Below are positions 36,512-44,987 of a stretch of 64,000 nucleotides of DNA, in pieces. The stretch covers positions 1 through 64,000 of the forward strand of contig NZ_JANKBI010000015.1 of the NCBI RefSeq assembly GCF_024622195.1. The letters are read 5' to 3'. The DNA comes from Murimonas intestini (GTDB taxonomy: Bacteria; Bacillota; Clostridia; Lachnospirales; Lachnospiraceae). The notes under the pieces are model-generated. The model had not been told where the DNA came from. It saw nothing but the letters and a program-made list of their open reading frames with translations, and did not search any database. The translations under genes were made by a program, and so were the position numbers. Every line of letters starts with the position of its first letter. The first letter of the stretch is position 1.

Positions 36512-36549
36512 CTAAAAAATATTATATAAACAATCAGGAGGAGAAGGAT

Positions 36550-37665
36550 ATGATTACACACAAAGCAAGACTGCAGGCGGCAATAGAAGGAAGAGTGGCG
36601 GACAGGCCGCCATGCGCCATGTGGGGGCCGCATTTTAACCTGGAGGACAGAAATGTAAAGGACTTTACTCAGGCGACTATCCACTACCAGGATAATTATG
36701 ACTTTGACTTTATTAAGGTCATGCCAAACGGTGTGTACTTTACAGAGGACTTCGGGCAGGTTATCCGGCCATCTGAGAGCTATACAGATGATACATGGAT
36801 GAACACTGTGCGTTTTGCGGTCAATGACCCGCATGAATGGGCAAAGATCAAGGTACCTGACCTGAAAAAAGGCGCTTTGGCGAGAGAGATCGAAGTGGTT
36901 AAAAGGCTGTGTGACCATTACAAAGGGGATGTGCCGGTACTTCCGACTATATTCAGCAATATAGTATGGATGTGTGAAATGACTGCGGGACATTTTCATC
37001 AGGAAGTCATAGCTTCCCAGTTTAAGTATTCGGAAAAATATGCACGTATGGGCATGGAAGTGGTGGCTGAGACAAATGAAAGGCTGATGGAAGCATTTGT
37101 AGATGCCGGCGCTGACGGATTTTTCCTGGGTTACCAGATGGGCCTCTATGAAAAAATGGGAAAAGAAATGTATGAGGAATGTGCGGGAAAATATGATCTC
37201 AGAAACCTGGAGGCGGTAAAGGGCAAGACCTGGTTTAATTTAGCGCATCTGTGCCATGGGGACAGGGCCAGTGCCAGCCAGTTTCTGGATTATCCTGTAC
37301 AGGCATTCAACTGGGCTGATACTCACAGGGAACACTGCTCTTTAGAAGAGATGCGCCAGGTGACAGATAAAGTGCTGGTGGGTGGTCTGGACCATGACAG
37401 AGGCTCCAGTGGATATCTGTCTATCACAGGAGGAGGCAGCGGCAGCGGAACAGACCTTTCTGGTCCAAGCAGAGAAGAAGTAAAGAAAACAGTCCGCAGA
37501 AGGCTGGAGACGGCCATGAAAGCAGCTGGTCCCAAATTTGTATTGTCAGGAGGCTGCGGCTGGAACCATGATGCCCTGCACAGATTCTGTCTGGTCAGGG
37601 AGGTACTGGATGAAGTGGCAGAGGAAATAGCAGCAGGCAGGGATTTTTACAGCTCTGAAAAGTAG
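36550..37665 (+). CDS. Uroporphyrinogen decarboxylase (URO-D)/MtaA-like methyltransferase family protein
   Basis: A 371-residue TIM-barrel protein of the URO-D superfamily, which includes haem-pathway decarboxylases and corrinoid-dependent methyltransferases (MtaA, MtbA, CmuA). The segment FNLAHLCHG gives an HxC pair and LSGGCGWNHDA a later cysteine, the spacing style of the zinc site in MtaA-type methyltransferases. The early RPPCAMWGPHF is also seen in that group. ATG at 36550 follows AGGAGGAG; the frame is open further upstream but overlaps the previous gene. In a sugar-catabolic island a demethylase role is more likely than haem synthesis (inference). No corrinoid protein is nearby. Confidence 0.75.
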   Translation: MITHKARLQAAIEGRVADRPPCAMWGPHFNLEDRNVKDFTQATIHYQDNYDFDFIKVMPNGVYFTEDFGQVIRPSESYTDDTWMNTVRFAVNDPHEWAKIKVPDLKKGALAREIEVVKRLCDHYKGDVPVLPTIFSNIVWMCEMTAGHFHQEVIASQFKYSEKYARMGMEVVAETNERLMEAFVDAGADGFFLGYQMGLYEKMGKEMYEECAGKYDLRNLEAVKGKTWFNLAHLCHGDRASASQFLDYPVQAFNWADTHREHCSLEEMRQVTDKVLVGGLDHDRGSSGYLSITGGGSGSGTDLSGPSREEVKKTVRRRLETAMKAAGPKFVLSGGCGWNHDALHRFCLVREVLDEVAEEIAAGRDFYSSEK

Positions 37666-37676
37666 TCAGGAAAAAC

Positions 37677-37710
37677 AGTGCCGCAAATAGATTCTTTGAT
37701 TTGCGGCACT
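37677..37710 (+). other. Intergenic 12-bp perfect hairpin
   Basis: AGTGCCGCAAAT (37677-37688) pairs perfectly with 37699-37710 around a 10-base loop. There is no T run, so it is more likely an mRNA-processing or stability structure than a terminator. Confidence 0.6.
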
Positions 37711-37750
37711 GAATCAATACAGCTGAGTGAGATGACAGGGGGGGGAGCAG

Positions 37751-39025
37751 ATGGACAGCATAGCATATCAAAATTGTTTGCGAATACTTAGGAAGGAACT
37801 GGTACCGGCGCTGGGATGTACGGAACCGATCGCAGTTGCCTATGCGGCAGCCCGGACAAGGGAGGTCCTTGGAAGTATGCCGCAGAGAGTGAGGATAAGC
37901 TGCAGCAGCAATATAATCAAGAATGTAAAGGGAGTGGAGGTGCCTAATTCAGGCGGACTAAAGGGTATTGAAAGTGCAGCTGCACTGGGAATTGCAGGCG
38001 GAGACAGCAAAATGGAGCTGGAACTGCTTGACGGTATAGGAATAGAGGCCAGAGAAGCGGCAAAAAAAATCTTAAATGCGGAAATAATCACATGTGAGCT
38101 GGCCTGTACGGAAGAAAATCTGTATATAGCTGTGGAAGCTGAAGCAGAAGAGAATAGTGCTGAGGTTGTGATAGCAGGCGGCCATACACATGTTGTGAGG
38201 ATAAAGAAAAATGGAGAAACGGTATTTGAGGACGAGGAAGGGCAGGAGGAAATGCAGAACACCGGCGGGGCATCCAGCCTGAATCTGGATGATATCTTCA
38301 GGTTTGCAAAAGAGGTAAAGCAGGAGGACATCAGAGGGCTGCTGGATGCACAGATAGCATGTAACCAATCCGTTGCCATAGAGGGAATAAAGAAAAAATA
38401 TGGCGCAGGGGTAGGAAGAGTTATAATGGAAAACTTTGGAGATGACGTCAGGAACAGGGTAGTTGCTTTTGCCGCCGCCGGCTCTGATGCCAGGATGGGA
38501 GGCTGCCCTATGCCGGTAGTGATCAATTCAGGAAGCGGCAACCAGGGGTTGACTGTATCTGTTCCGATTATAGAGTATGCTGATCAGATGGGAACAGATA
38601 AAGAGACATTATACAGGGCATTGGCGCTTGGCAACCTCATTGCCATTTACCAGAAATCATTTATCGGTCGTCTGTCTGCATTCTGCGGCGCTGTATCTGC
38701 AGCAGCCGGCGCGGTCAGCGGTATCGGGTGGATTGAGGGAGACAGCAGGGAAGTGATAGAGAAAGCTGTAGCAAATACCATATGTACTATTGGCGGGATG
38801 GTATGTGATGGAGCAAAAGCGTCCTGCGCGTCTAAAATAGCAATAGCTCTGGAAGCAGGCCTCCTGTCTCTGGAGATGGCAAAGCAGGGAATTTTCTTTG
38901 CACCGGGTGACGGACTTATGAAGGATGGGACGGAGGAGACAATCAAATGTATTGGCAGGATGGCCAGAGAAGGAATGACTTCCACGGATGAGAAGATCCT
39001 TCAGATCATGCTGGAACATAGCTGA
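37751..39025 (+). CDS. L-cysteine desulfidase / serine dehydratase-like protein (UPF0597, CyuA/YhaM family)
   Basis: A 424-residue protein of the UPF0597/CyuA family. The start region CLRILRKELVPALGCTEPIA and SCSSNIIKNVKGVEVPNSGG are diagnostic. GCTEP supplies one cysteine thought to hold an iron-sulfur cluster, and further cysteines are in GGMVCDGAKASCASK. Family members split L-cysteine to pyruvate, ammonia and sulfide, or deaminate related amino acids. The start follows a run of G (GGGGGGGAG). Its position between the URO-D-like and kinase genes suggests that the imported compound yields cysteine, serine or a similar amino acid. Confidence 0.88.
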   Translation: MDSIAYQNCLRILRKELVPALGCTEPIAVAYAAARTREVLGSMPQRVRISCSSNIIKNVKGVEVPNSGGLKGIESAAALGIAGGDSKMELELLDGIGIEAREAAKKILNAEIITCELACTEENLYIAVEAEAEENSAEVVIAGGHTHVVRIKKNGETVFEDEEGQEEMQNTGGASSLNLDDIFRFAKEVKQEDIRGLLDAQIACNQSVAIEGIKKKYGAGVGRVIMENFGDDVRNRVVAFAAAGSDARMGGCPMPVVINSGSGNQGLTVSVPIIEYADQMGTDKETLYRALALGNLIAIYQKSFIGRLSAFCGAVSAAAGAVSGIGWIEGDSREVIEKAVANTICTIGGMVCDGAKASCASKIAIALEAGLLSLEMAKQGIFFAPGDGLMKDGTEETIKCIGRMAREGMTSTDEKILQIMLEHS

Positions 39026-39060
39026 ATTGCCTTATTTGTAACCGGAGGGGAGAGACTTGC

Positions 39061-40560
39061 ATGGCAGAATATATTTTAAGCATTGATATAGGAACACAGG
39101 GGTGTAAGGCAGCTGTATTTGACAGAGAGATGAAACGGAAAGGGACATATTTTGTACCGCTGGCCTTAGTGAGTCCGCAGCCAGGTATGGTCTGGCAGGA
39201 CCCACGGGGCATGTATCAGGCATGTCTGGAGGCAGCTAGGGGAGCCGCAGAAAACAGCAAAGTGCCGCCGGCAGAAATAGCGGCGATCGGTATTGACGGT
39301 CAGATGGCTGGAATTATGGGAACGGACGAAGAGGGAGAGGCAGTTACACCATATGATTCCTGGCTGGATACCAGGTGCAGTACGTATGCAGAAGATATGA
39401 GACGCAGATACGGGAAAAGAATTACGGAGATAACAGGGGCTCCCGTCTCATTTACGCATGGCCCCAAGATCCTGTGGCTGAAGCATGAACAGCCGCAGCT
39501 CTATCAGAAGGTATATAAATTTGTGGTTCCCTCGGCGTATGTAGCTGGCAGGATAACAGGCCTGCGGGGAGACGAACAGTATTTTGATTATACACATATC
39601 CAGTATTCGGGTTTTGGGGATAATCTGAAGAAAACGTGGTCGGAGGAACTTCTGGAAGTATTTCAGGCAGATGAGGGGAAAATGGCCAGAATTATCTCTC
39701 CTTTTGATGTGGTGGGCAGGACGGGCCGGGAATTTGCGGCAGCTACCGGTTTGCCTTCAGGAATCCCTGTAGCTGCAGGATGCGGTGACACTGCCGCATC
39801 TGTCTACGGGACTGGCAGAATGGAGAAAGGAATGCTCCTGGACTGTGCAGGAACGGCTTCAGTACTCTGCGGGGCAGTGGACAGCTATAAGCCTGATACA
39901 GAGTATGACACTATTACACTGATGCGTTCACCGGATGAGGATATATGGCTGCCTATGGCATATATAAATGGAGGAGGTCTGGGACTTAGGTGGCTGCGGG
40001 ATGAGCTTTCCGGCAGTCCTCATGCCACATATGAAGAACTGGAAAGGGAGGCCGGGAAGGCGGAGGCGGGAAGCGGAGGCATATTTTTTATTCCCCACTT
40101 CTCAGGCCGGGTGCTGCCCTGCCATCCTAAACTGTCAGGGTGCTTTGCGGGCCTCCGCTGGAATCATACAAGAGGGGCCATGTACAGGAGCATCATGGAA
40201 GGCATCGCATATGAATACAGACATTATATGAGGGTACTGCATGAGCTGTATCCTGAAGGAAGGTTCGATCGTGTCTATACTATGGGCGGAGGGGCCGGCA
40301 GCCATCTGTTTAACCAGATCAAGGCGGACGTGCTGGGCGTAAAAGTAATGCCATGTAAAGAGGTGGATACAGCCTTGGAAGGAAGCGCTATGATCGCAGC
40401 CAGAGCAGTGGGTATCAGTACTGAACAACATAAGGAAACTGCAGACGAAGAAAAAGGGTATATTTATCCCCGGGAAGAAAATAATAAAGTATATGAAAAA
40501 CTGGCTCAGGATTATTTAAGGCTTCTGGAGAAGATAGAGGAATTTTGTGAGGGGAAGTAA
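39061..40560 (+). CDS. FGGY family carbohydrate kinase (xylulokinase-like)
   Basis: A 499-residue sugar kinase of the FGGY family, which phosphorylates ketoses or polyols. Domain 1 starts with ILSIDIGTQGCKAAVFD, with GIDGQMAGIMG later. Domain 2 carries AAGCGDTAASVYGTG and TMGGGAGSHLFNQIKADVLG. Xylulokinase is the nearest well-known relative, but ribulo-, fuculo- and erythrulokinases share this layout. RBS GGAGGGGAG. Together with the isomerase-like gene at 34086 and the DeoC aldolase at 44988 it completes an isomerase-kinase-aldolase set. Confidence 0.9.
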   Translation: MAEYILSIDIGTQGCKAAVFDREMKRKGTYFVPLALVSPQPGMVWQDPRGMYQACLEAARGAAENSKVPPAEIAAIGIDGQMAGIMGTDEEGEAVTPYDSWLDTRCSTYAEDMRRRYGKRITEITGAPVSFTHGPKILWLKHEQPQLYQKVYKFVVPSAYVAGRITGLRGDEQYFDYTHIQYSGFGDNLKKTWSEELLEVFQADEGKMARIISPFDVVGRTGREFAAATGLPSGIPVAAGCGDTAASVYGTGRMEKGMLLDCAGTASVLCGAVDSYKPDTEYDTITLMRSPDEDIWLPMAYINGGGLGLRWLRDELSGSPHATYEELEREAGKAEAGSGGIFFIPHFSGRVLPCHPKLSGCFAGLRWNHTRGAMYRSIMEGIAYEYRHYMRVLHELYPEGRFDRVYTMGGGAGSHLFNQIKADVLGVKVMPCKEVDTALEGSAMIAARAVGISTEQHKETADEEKGYIYPREENNKVYEKLAQDYLRLLEKIEEFCEGK

Positions 40561-40584
40561 ATATATACATGCAGCTATTCAGAA

Positions 40585-40609
40585 GGTCTGCACATTTACT
40601 GCACAGACC
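40585..40609. terminator. Small hairpin between convergent kinase and DeoR genes
   Basis: GGTCTG (40585-40590) pairs with CAGACC (40604-40609), with TGCA pairs extending it inward. It has no T run and may act as a weak bidirectional stop between the converging genes. Confidence 0.35.
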
Positions 40610-40654
40610 GTGAGAACAACCGTAAGAATAGGAGAAAGGATTTCCGGCCGGGGA

Positions 40655-41443
40655 TCAGACAATGGCAAGCTTAAGTGTTTCGTGACAAGTTCTGAGCGTA
40701 TCTCTGTCTTCCGCAGAAAGTGAATTGTCTGTAACTAACTGGTGAATATCATCCAGGGAAGCAAAACGGTAAAAGGCGATACAGTCAAATTTTGAGCTGT
40801 CGATCAGCATATTTACTTCTGAAGCCGACCGTATCATTGCCTGTTTTACTTCTGCCTGTTCAATGCTGGGGGTGGAAAAACCGGCCTCAAAAGAAAAGGC
40901 GTTGGAGGCCAGAAATGCTTTATCTACGTTAAAAGGCTCCATCATTTTAACGGCCAGGGAACCGGCAGTACAGTTAAAGCCTCTTCGCAGCGGACCACCC
41001 AGTACTATCACGTTTGCGTCCGAATTCTGTTCCAGGTAGATGGCGATTGTAATATCGTTTGTGATCACAGTCAGGCCATGCTTGGATGGAAGCAGTTTAG
41101 CCAGTTCAAGAGTAGTTGTTCCGGTATCAAGGGCAATGGTGTCACTGTTTTCTATGAGCTGTATGGCATATTCTGCAATCCGCTTTTTTTCCTCGCTCTT
41201 TTGGGAGAGCTTTAAATCTGAAGTGGGCTCGTAGGCAGCTTTGCTCAGGTTAACTGCACCGCCATGTGTACGTTTTAAGACTCCTTCACTGTCCAGAATG
41301 CGCAGATCCGTCCGTATAGTGGCGGGAGAGACATTAAAGAGCTCACAGAGCTCAGGCACAAGTACTTTGTTTTGTCTTTCAAGAAGCTCCAGAATCTCCT
41401 TTCTTCTTTCCTCAGCAAAGAGAGGATGTGACAAGTTTTCCAT
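40655..41443 (-). CDS. DeoR-family transcriptional repressor
   Basis: A 262-residue regulator. The N-terminal DeoR helix-turn-helix (EERRKEILELLERQNKVLVP, then LFNVSPATIRTDLRILDSEG) leads to the family hinge KRTHGGAV. The C-terminal sugar-phosphate-sensing domain has ALDTGTTTLELAKLL, VITNDITIA and VIVLGGPLRRGFNCTAG. These repressors usually respond to phosphorylated sugars made by the pathway they control, here perhaps the FGGY kinase product. It is transcribed away from the Gfo/Idh gene at 41671. The intergenic region carries an AAACGATA motif also found at two other island promoters. Confidence 0.92.
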   Translation of the reverse strand: MENLSHPLFAEERRKEILELLERQNKVLVPELCELFNVSPATIRTDLRILDSEGVLKRTHGGAVNLSKAAYEPTSDLKLSQKSEEKKRIAEYAIQLIENSDTIALDTGTTTLELAKLLPSKHGLTVITNDITIAIYLEQNSDANVIVLGGPLRRGFNCTAGSLAVKMMEPFNVDKAFLASNAFSFEAGFSTPSIEQAEVKQAMIRSASEVNMLIDSSKFDCIAFYRFASLDDIHQLVTDNSLSAEDRDTLRTCHETLKLAIV

Positions 41444-41490
41444 AATTACCTCCGGTTATATTTAACTCATACAGTTTATTGTTATTTACA

Positions 41491-41519
41491 ATTATAGAAT
41501 ATTTTGGAAAAAGCGTCAA
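41491..41519 (-). promoter_or_regulatory. Promoter of the DeoR-family gene
   Basis: On the minus strand, TTGACG (41514-41519), a 17-bp spacer and TATAAT (41491-41496). Confidence 0.8.
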
Positions 41520-41529
41520 CGCTTATAAA

Positions 41530-41618
41530 ACAAACAAAATGATATAAAACGATAGAAAATAAGCGGATAAGAAAAGCATATATCTGTTATTATGCTTGTT
41601 TAATACAAATAGTATACT
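41530..41618 (+). promoter_or_regulatory. Divergent control region with DeoR-type operator candidates
   Basis: ACAAACAAAATGATA begins at 41530 and ATATAAAACGATA lies at 41542-41554, related to the tandem repeats at 30115-30134. A TATACT box at 41613-41618 may serve the rightward operon starting at 41671, but no convincing -35 box accompanies it. Confidence 0.55.
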
Positions 41619-41670
41619 GCTCAATATAAAAATAAAAACAAACAATAAAAACGGAAAGAAAGGAGCATAA

Positions 41671-42723
41671 ATGACAATAAAAGAAAGAAAAACGAAAAAT
41701 AAAAGAGATAAAATAAAAGTATGCCTGATCGGTGCAGGAAGAGCAGGTATGATACATGCCAGAAATTTTACCGCCAGTATCCCTGATGCAGAGATAGCCG
41801 GTGTATCAGACACGGACGGGACAGAGGCCCAGAGGGCGGCGGCAGAACTGGGAGCGGCATACTGGTATGAAGATTATTCTGAAGCGATAATGAAGTGCAA
41901 TGCGGATGCAGTTGTAATTGCCACACCTACAAAATACCACTGCGAAATAGCCATTATGGCGGCTGCTCATGGAATGCATATTTTCTGTGAAAAACCTATG
42001 GCCATGAATGAGGAGGAGTGTGAGCGGATGTTCCGGGCCGCGGAGGAAAATGGGGTAATACTCCAGGTAGGCTTTATGAGAAGGTTTGACGCCGGTTTTG
42101 TTAAAGCGAAAAAGATGGTAGATGAAGGTGAAATTGGGGATGTGGTTATGATTAAGTCTCTTACAAGAGGGCCCAGCACACCTCATGAATGGATGTATGA
42201 TATTAAGAAGAGCAATGGGCCTCTTGCGGAAGTGAACAGCCATGACATTGACACACTGCGCTGGTTTTCCGGGAGTGAGCCGGAGCGGATATATGCGGTG
42301 GGCGGCAATTTCAGATGCAGGGATGCGGCAGAGCAGTATCCCGACTTTTACGATACTGTATTATTGAATATAAAAATGAAAAATGGTGTGATCGGGTGTA
42401 TAGAAGGGGCCCAGGGAGTAGGTTACGGATATGATGCCAGGCTGGAAGTGCTGGGGACCAGGGGTGTGATAAAAGTGGGCAGCCTGAAGGAGGACACAGT
42501 AATTTCATGCAGCGCAGGCAGCGGTATCCACAGCGATGCTGTAAAGAGCTGGAGAAATCTTTTTGAGCAGGCTTATCTGGAGGAAGACAAGTTTTTTATC
42601 CAATGTATACAAAATGGCAGCAAACCGGCTCCCGACGGCAGGGATGGCAAAATGGCAGTTGCTGTAGTGAGGGCAGGAAATGAATCTATAAATACTGGGA
42701 AGGTGATAAAGCTTGTTATGTAA
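41671..42723 (+). CDS. Gfo/Idh/MocA oxidoreductase (inositol dehydrogenase-like)
   Basis: A 350-residue dehydrogenase with a lysine-rich N-terminal extension. It has the Rossmann segment VCLIGAGRAGMIHARNF, the canonical IFCEKPMAMNEE motif and the active-site segment NGPLAEVNSHDIDTLRWFSG. The layout is close to inositol 2-dehydrogenases, but it lies in a different operon from the iol genes. RBS AAAGGAG. First gene of the rightward operon running to 48823, divergent from the DeoR gene. Confidence 0.87.
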   Translation: MTIKERKTKNKRDKIKVCLIGAGRAGMIHARNFTASIPDAEIAGVSDTDGTEAQRAAAELGAAYWYEDYSEAIMKCNADAVVIATPTKYHCEIAIMAAAHGMHIFCEKPMAMNEEECERMFRAAEENGVILQVGFMRRFDAGFVKAKKMVDEGEIGDVVMIKSLTRGPSTPHEWMYDIKKSNGPLAEVNSHDIDTLRWFSGSEPERIYAVGGNFRCRDAAEQYPDFYDTVLLNIKMKNGVIGCIEGAQGVGYGYDARLEVLGTRGVIKVGSLKEDTVISCSAGSGIHSDAVKSWRNLFEQAYLEEDKFFIQCIQNGSKPAPDGRDGKMAVAVVRAGNESINTGKVIKLVM

Positions 42724-42776
42724 AACAACCACAAATATATTGTGAAGCGCCGGGTGCTGGGAAAAGGAGGGAAGGT

Positions 42777-43817
42777 ATGCTGAGTGCAAAGCTGTTTGGG
42801 GAAAACGATATCCGTATGGTGGAGTGTGAGATTCCGCGGATAGGAGAGAATGAGATTCTTGTTAAAACATGTGCAGCCGCCATATGCGGTTCAGATCTCA
42901 GAATGATACAAAACGGCTATATGGGGGTAGATGAAGATCATCCGCTGACATTGGGTCATGAGATCAGCGGAGTGATTGTGGGTGTGGGCAAGGCAGTCAA
43001 AAATTACAGGCCCGGCATGCGTGTATTCATAGCTCCTAATTTTGGATGCGGGGAATGCAAAAGCTGCCGGGAAGGAGATTATCATCTCTGCGGAGAATAT
43101 GAGGCCTTCGGTATCAATACTGACGGGGGGTTTGCTGAGTACATAAGAGTGCCGGATAAGGCAGTACGCCAGGGGTGCGTGATTCTTTTAAAAGACAGCA
43201 TATCCATGGAAGAGGCAGCTGTATTTGAACCGGCAGCATGTGTATTGAACGGTCAGGAGAGGGCAGGCATTAAAAAGGGAGATAACATTCTGATCTTCGG
43301 AGCGGGGCCTATCGGAGTCCTTCATGCGCTGCTTGCAAAGGCCCAGGGAGCCGGTATGGTCTTTTTAAGCGATCTGTCCGGGGAGAGGCTGGAAAAAGGA
43401 AAAGCTGTTGCCCCGTTTGTCATAACCGGAGGGCCGGAAAAAATAAAAGATACTGTTATGAGCATGACGGGAGGCAGAGGAGTGGATGTGTGCATCACCG
43501 CCTGTGCCTCTAAAGAAGTACAGGAAAATTCATTTGATTTTATGGATATCAAAGGAAGGATTCTGTTTTTTGGCGGGCTGCCCCAGGGAAAAGACTGTAT
43601 ACAGCTGCATTCCAACATACTCCATTACAGAGAGCTGAAGGTCTGCGGGTCCACCAGGTGTAATGCAGGACAGTGCAGAAAGATCGCACACATGGCGGAG
43701 GATGGAAGCCTTGATCTGAGAGGGCTGATTACAAGGGAATTTGAACTTGGCAGATTTTTGGAGGCAGTAGAATATGCAGAGAGCGGTCAGGGACTGAAGA
43801 CACTGATCAGGTTCTGA
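42777..43817 (+). CDS. Zinc-dependent medium-chain alcohol dehydrogenase (sorbitol/threonine dehydrogenase-like)
   Basis: A 346-residue medium-chain dehydrogenase. The catalytic zinc ligands are visible in CAAAICGSDL and LGHEISG. The structural zinc cluster is intact (CGECKSCREGDYHLCG). The nucleotide-binding segment is ILIFGAGPIGVLHALLA. This pattern is typical of sorbitol, xylitol or threonine dehydrogenases, which interconvert polyols or secondary alcohols and ketones. RBS AAAAGGAGGG. It lies between two Gfo/Idh genes, so the pathway has several redox steps on one carbon skeleton. Confidence 0.92.
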   Translation: MLSAKLFGENDIRMVECEIPRIGENEILVKTCAAAICGSDLRMIQNGYMGVDEDHPLTLGHEISGVIVGVGKAVKNYRPGMRVFIAPNFGCGECKSCREGDYHLCGEYEAFGINTDGGFAEYIRVPDKAVRQGCVILLKDSISMEEAAVFEPAACVLNGQERAGIKKGDNILIFGAGPIGVLHALLAKAQGAGMVFLSDLSGERLEKGKAVAPFVITGGPEKIKDTVMSMTGGRGVDVCITACASKEVQENSFDFMDIKGRILFFGGLPQGKDCIQLHSNILHYRELKVCGSTRCNAGQCRKIAHMAEDGSLDLRGLITREFELGRFLEAVEYAESGQGLKTLIRF

Positions 43818-43910
43818 ACATGTGACAGCTGCAGGGGCACGGAAAGGGGCACGGAAATGCCTGGCCCGCAGGAAACTGGAGCAGCAGGATAATAAGGAGA
43901 AGAAAGCAGA

Positions 43911-44978
43911 ATGGAAAAAATCAAATATATGGTAATCGGTTATGGATGGAGAGCGGATTTCTATATCAGGGCGGCTCAGATGCTGCCCGACAGGCTGGAA
44001 GCCGTATCCAGAGTAGTGCGGACAAGTGAGAGGGCGGGCGAACTCAGAAAGCGGGGAGAGGCGGCATTCGCATCTATTGAGGAGGCGTTAAAGGCGGGTC
44101 CGGATTTCGCAGTGCTCTGTGTCCCGAGAGAAGCGGCGGAAGAGTATCTTGGGCAGCTGGCTAGGCTTCAGGTGCCGGTACTGTGCGAGACACCTCCTGC
44201 AGCTGATACGGAGGGCTTAAATCAGCTGTGGCATATGGCGGAGAGGACAAAAATGAAAATCCAGGTGGCTGAGCAGTATATTTTCTGGCCTGTGTATGCA
44301 GCTATCAGGGAGATAATTAGCAGGGGAATCATCGGAAAAACCTCTATGGCCATGCTTTCAGCAGTACATGATTATCACGCAGTAAATCTTTTCAGAAATT
44401 TTTTGGGACTTGGTTTTGAAAACTGCAGAATCCATGGGGAATCTTTGAAAACATCATTTGTAAAGACGGAGGACAGGGGCGGATTTGATTATGACGGAAC
44501 TGTCATTGATACAAAAAGGGCTCTGGCCACCCTGGAATTTGAAAATGGCAGAACATGTATATATGATTTCATGGGAGAGCAGTATAATTCAGTTATCCGT
44601 ACAAGGAGGCTGAATATACAGGGAACGCGCGGTGAGATAAATGATTTAACAGTCAGATACCTGAACGGCCATAATGAGGGGATGGAAGAAAATATCCGCA
44701 GGGTTGACAGAGGAATCTGCGGCAATGCAGGGTGGCATCATCTCGGCATGCAGTTTCAGGGGGAATATGTATATAAAAATCCTTTCGGAGATGTAAGGAT
44801 GAACGATGATGAAACCGCAGTGGCAGAGTGCCTCATAAAAATGAAGGAATATCTGGATACAGGCAGGGAATCTTTGAGCCTCAGGGATGCTCTGCAGGAT
44901 ACTTATCTTTCCTTTGCCATGGAGACGTGCATATCAAAAGGCAGCACTGAGATGACAAGATCTCAGGACTGGGTGTAG
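43911..44978 (+). CDS. Atypical Gfo/Idh/MocA family protein lacking the EKP lysine
   Basis: A 355-residue protein with the Gfo/Idh/MocA fold: YMVIGYGWRADFYIRAAQ at the N-terminus and a C-terminal oxidoreductase domain (IQGTRGEINDLTVRYLNG). Where active members read CEKP, this one reads VLCETPPAAD, so the conserved lysine is replaced by threonine. VAEQYIFWPVYAAIREI follows. It may be a dehydrogenase with an altered mechanism, a glycosidase-like member of the family, or a binding subunit. RBS AAGGAG. DeoC follows 9 bases after its stop. Confidence 0.75.
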   Translation: MEKIKYMVIGYGWRADFYIRAAQMLPDRLEAVSRVVRTSERAGELRKRGEAAFASIEEALKAGPDFAVLCVPREAAEEYLGQLARLQVPVLCETPPAADTEGLNQLWHMAERTKMKIQVAEQYIFWPVYAAIREIISRGIIGKTSMAMLSAVHDYHAVNLFRNFLGLGFENCRIHGESLKTSFVKTEDRGGFDYDGTVIDTKRALATLEFENGRTCIYDFMGEQYNSVIRTRRLNIQGTRGEINDLTVRYLNGHNEGMEENIRRVDRGICGNAGWHHLGMQFQGEYVYKNPFGDVRMNDDETAVAECLIKMKEYLDTGRESLSLRDALQDTYLSFAMETCISKGSTEMTRSQDWV

Positions 44979-44987
44979 GAGGAATTT

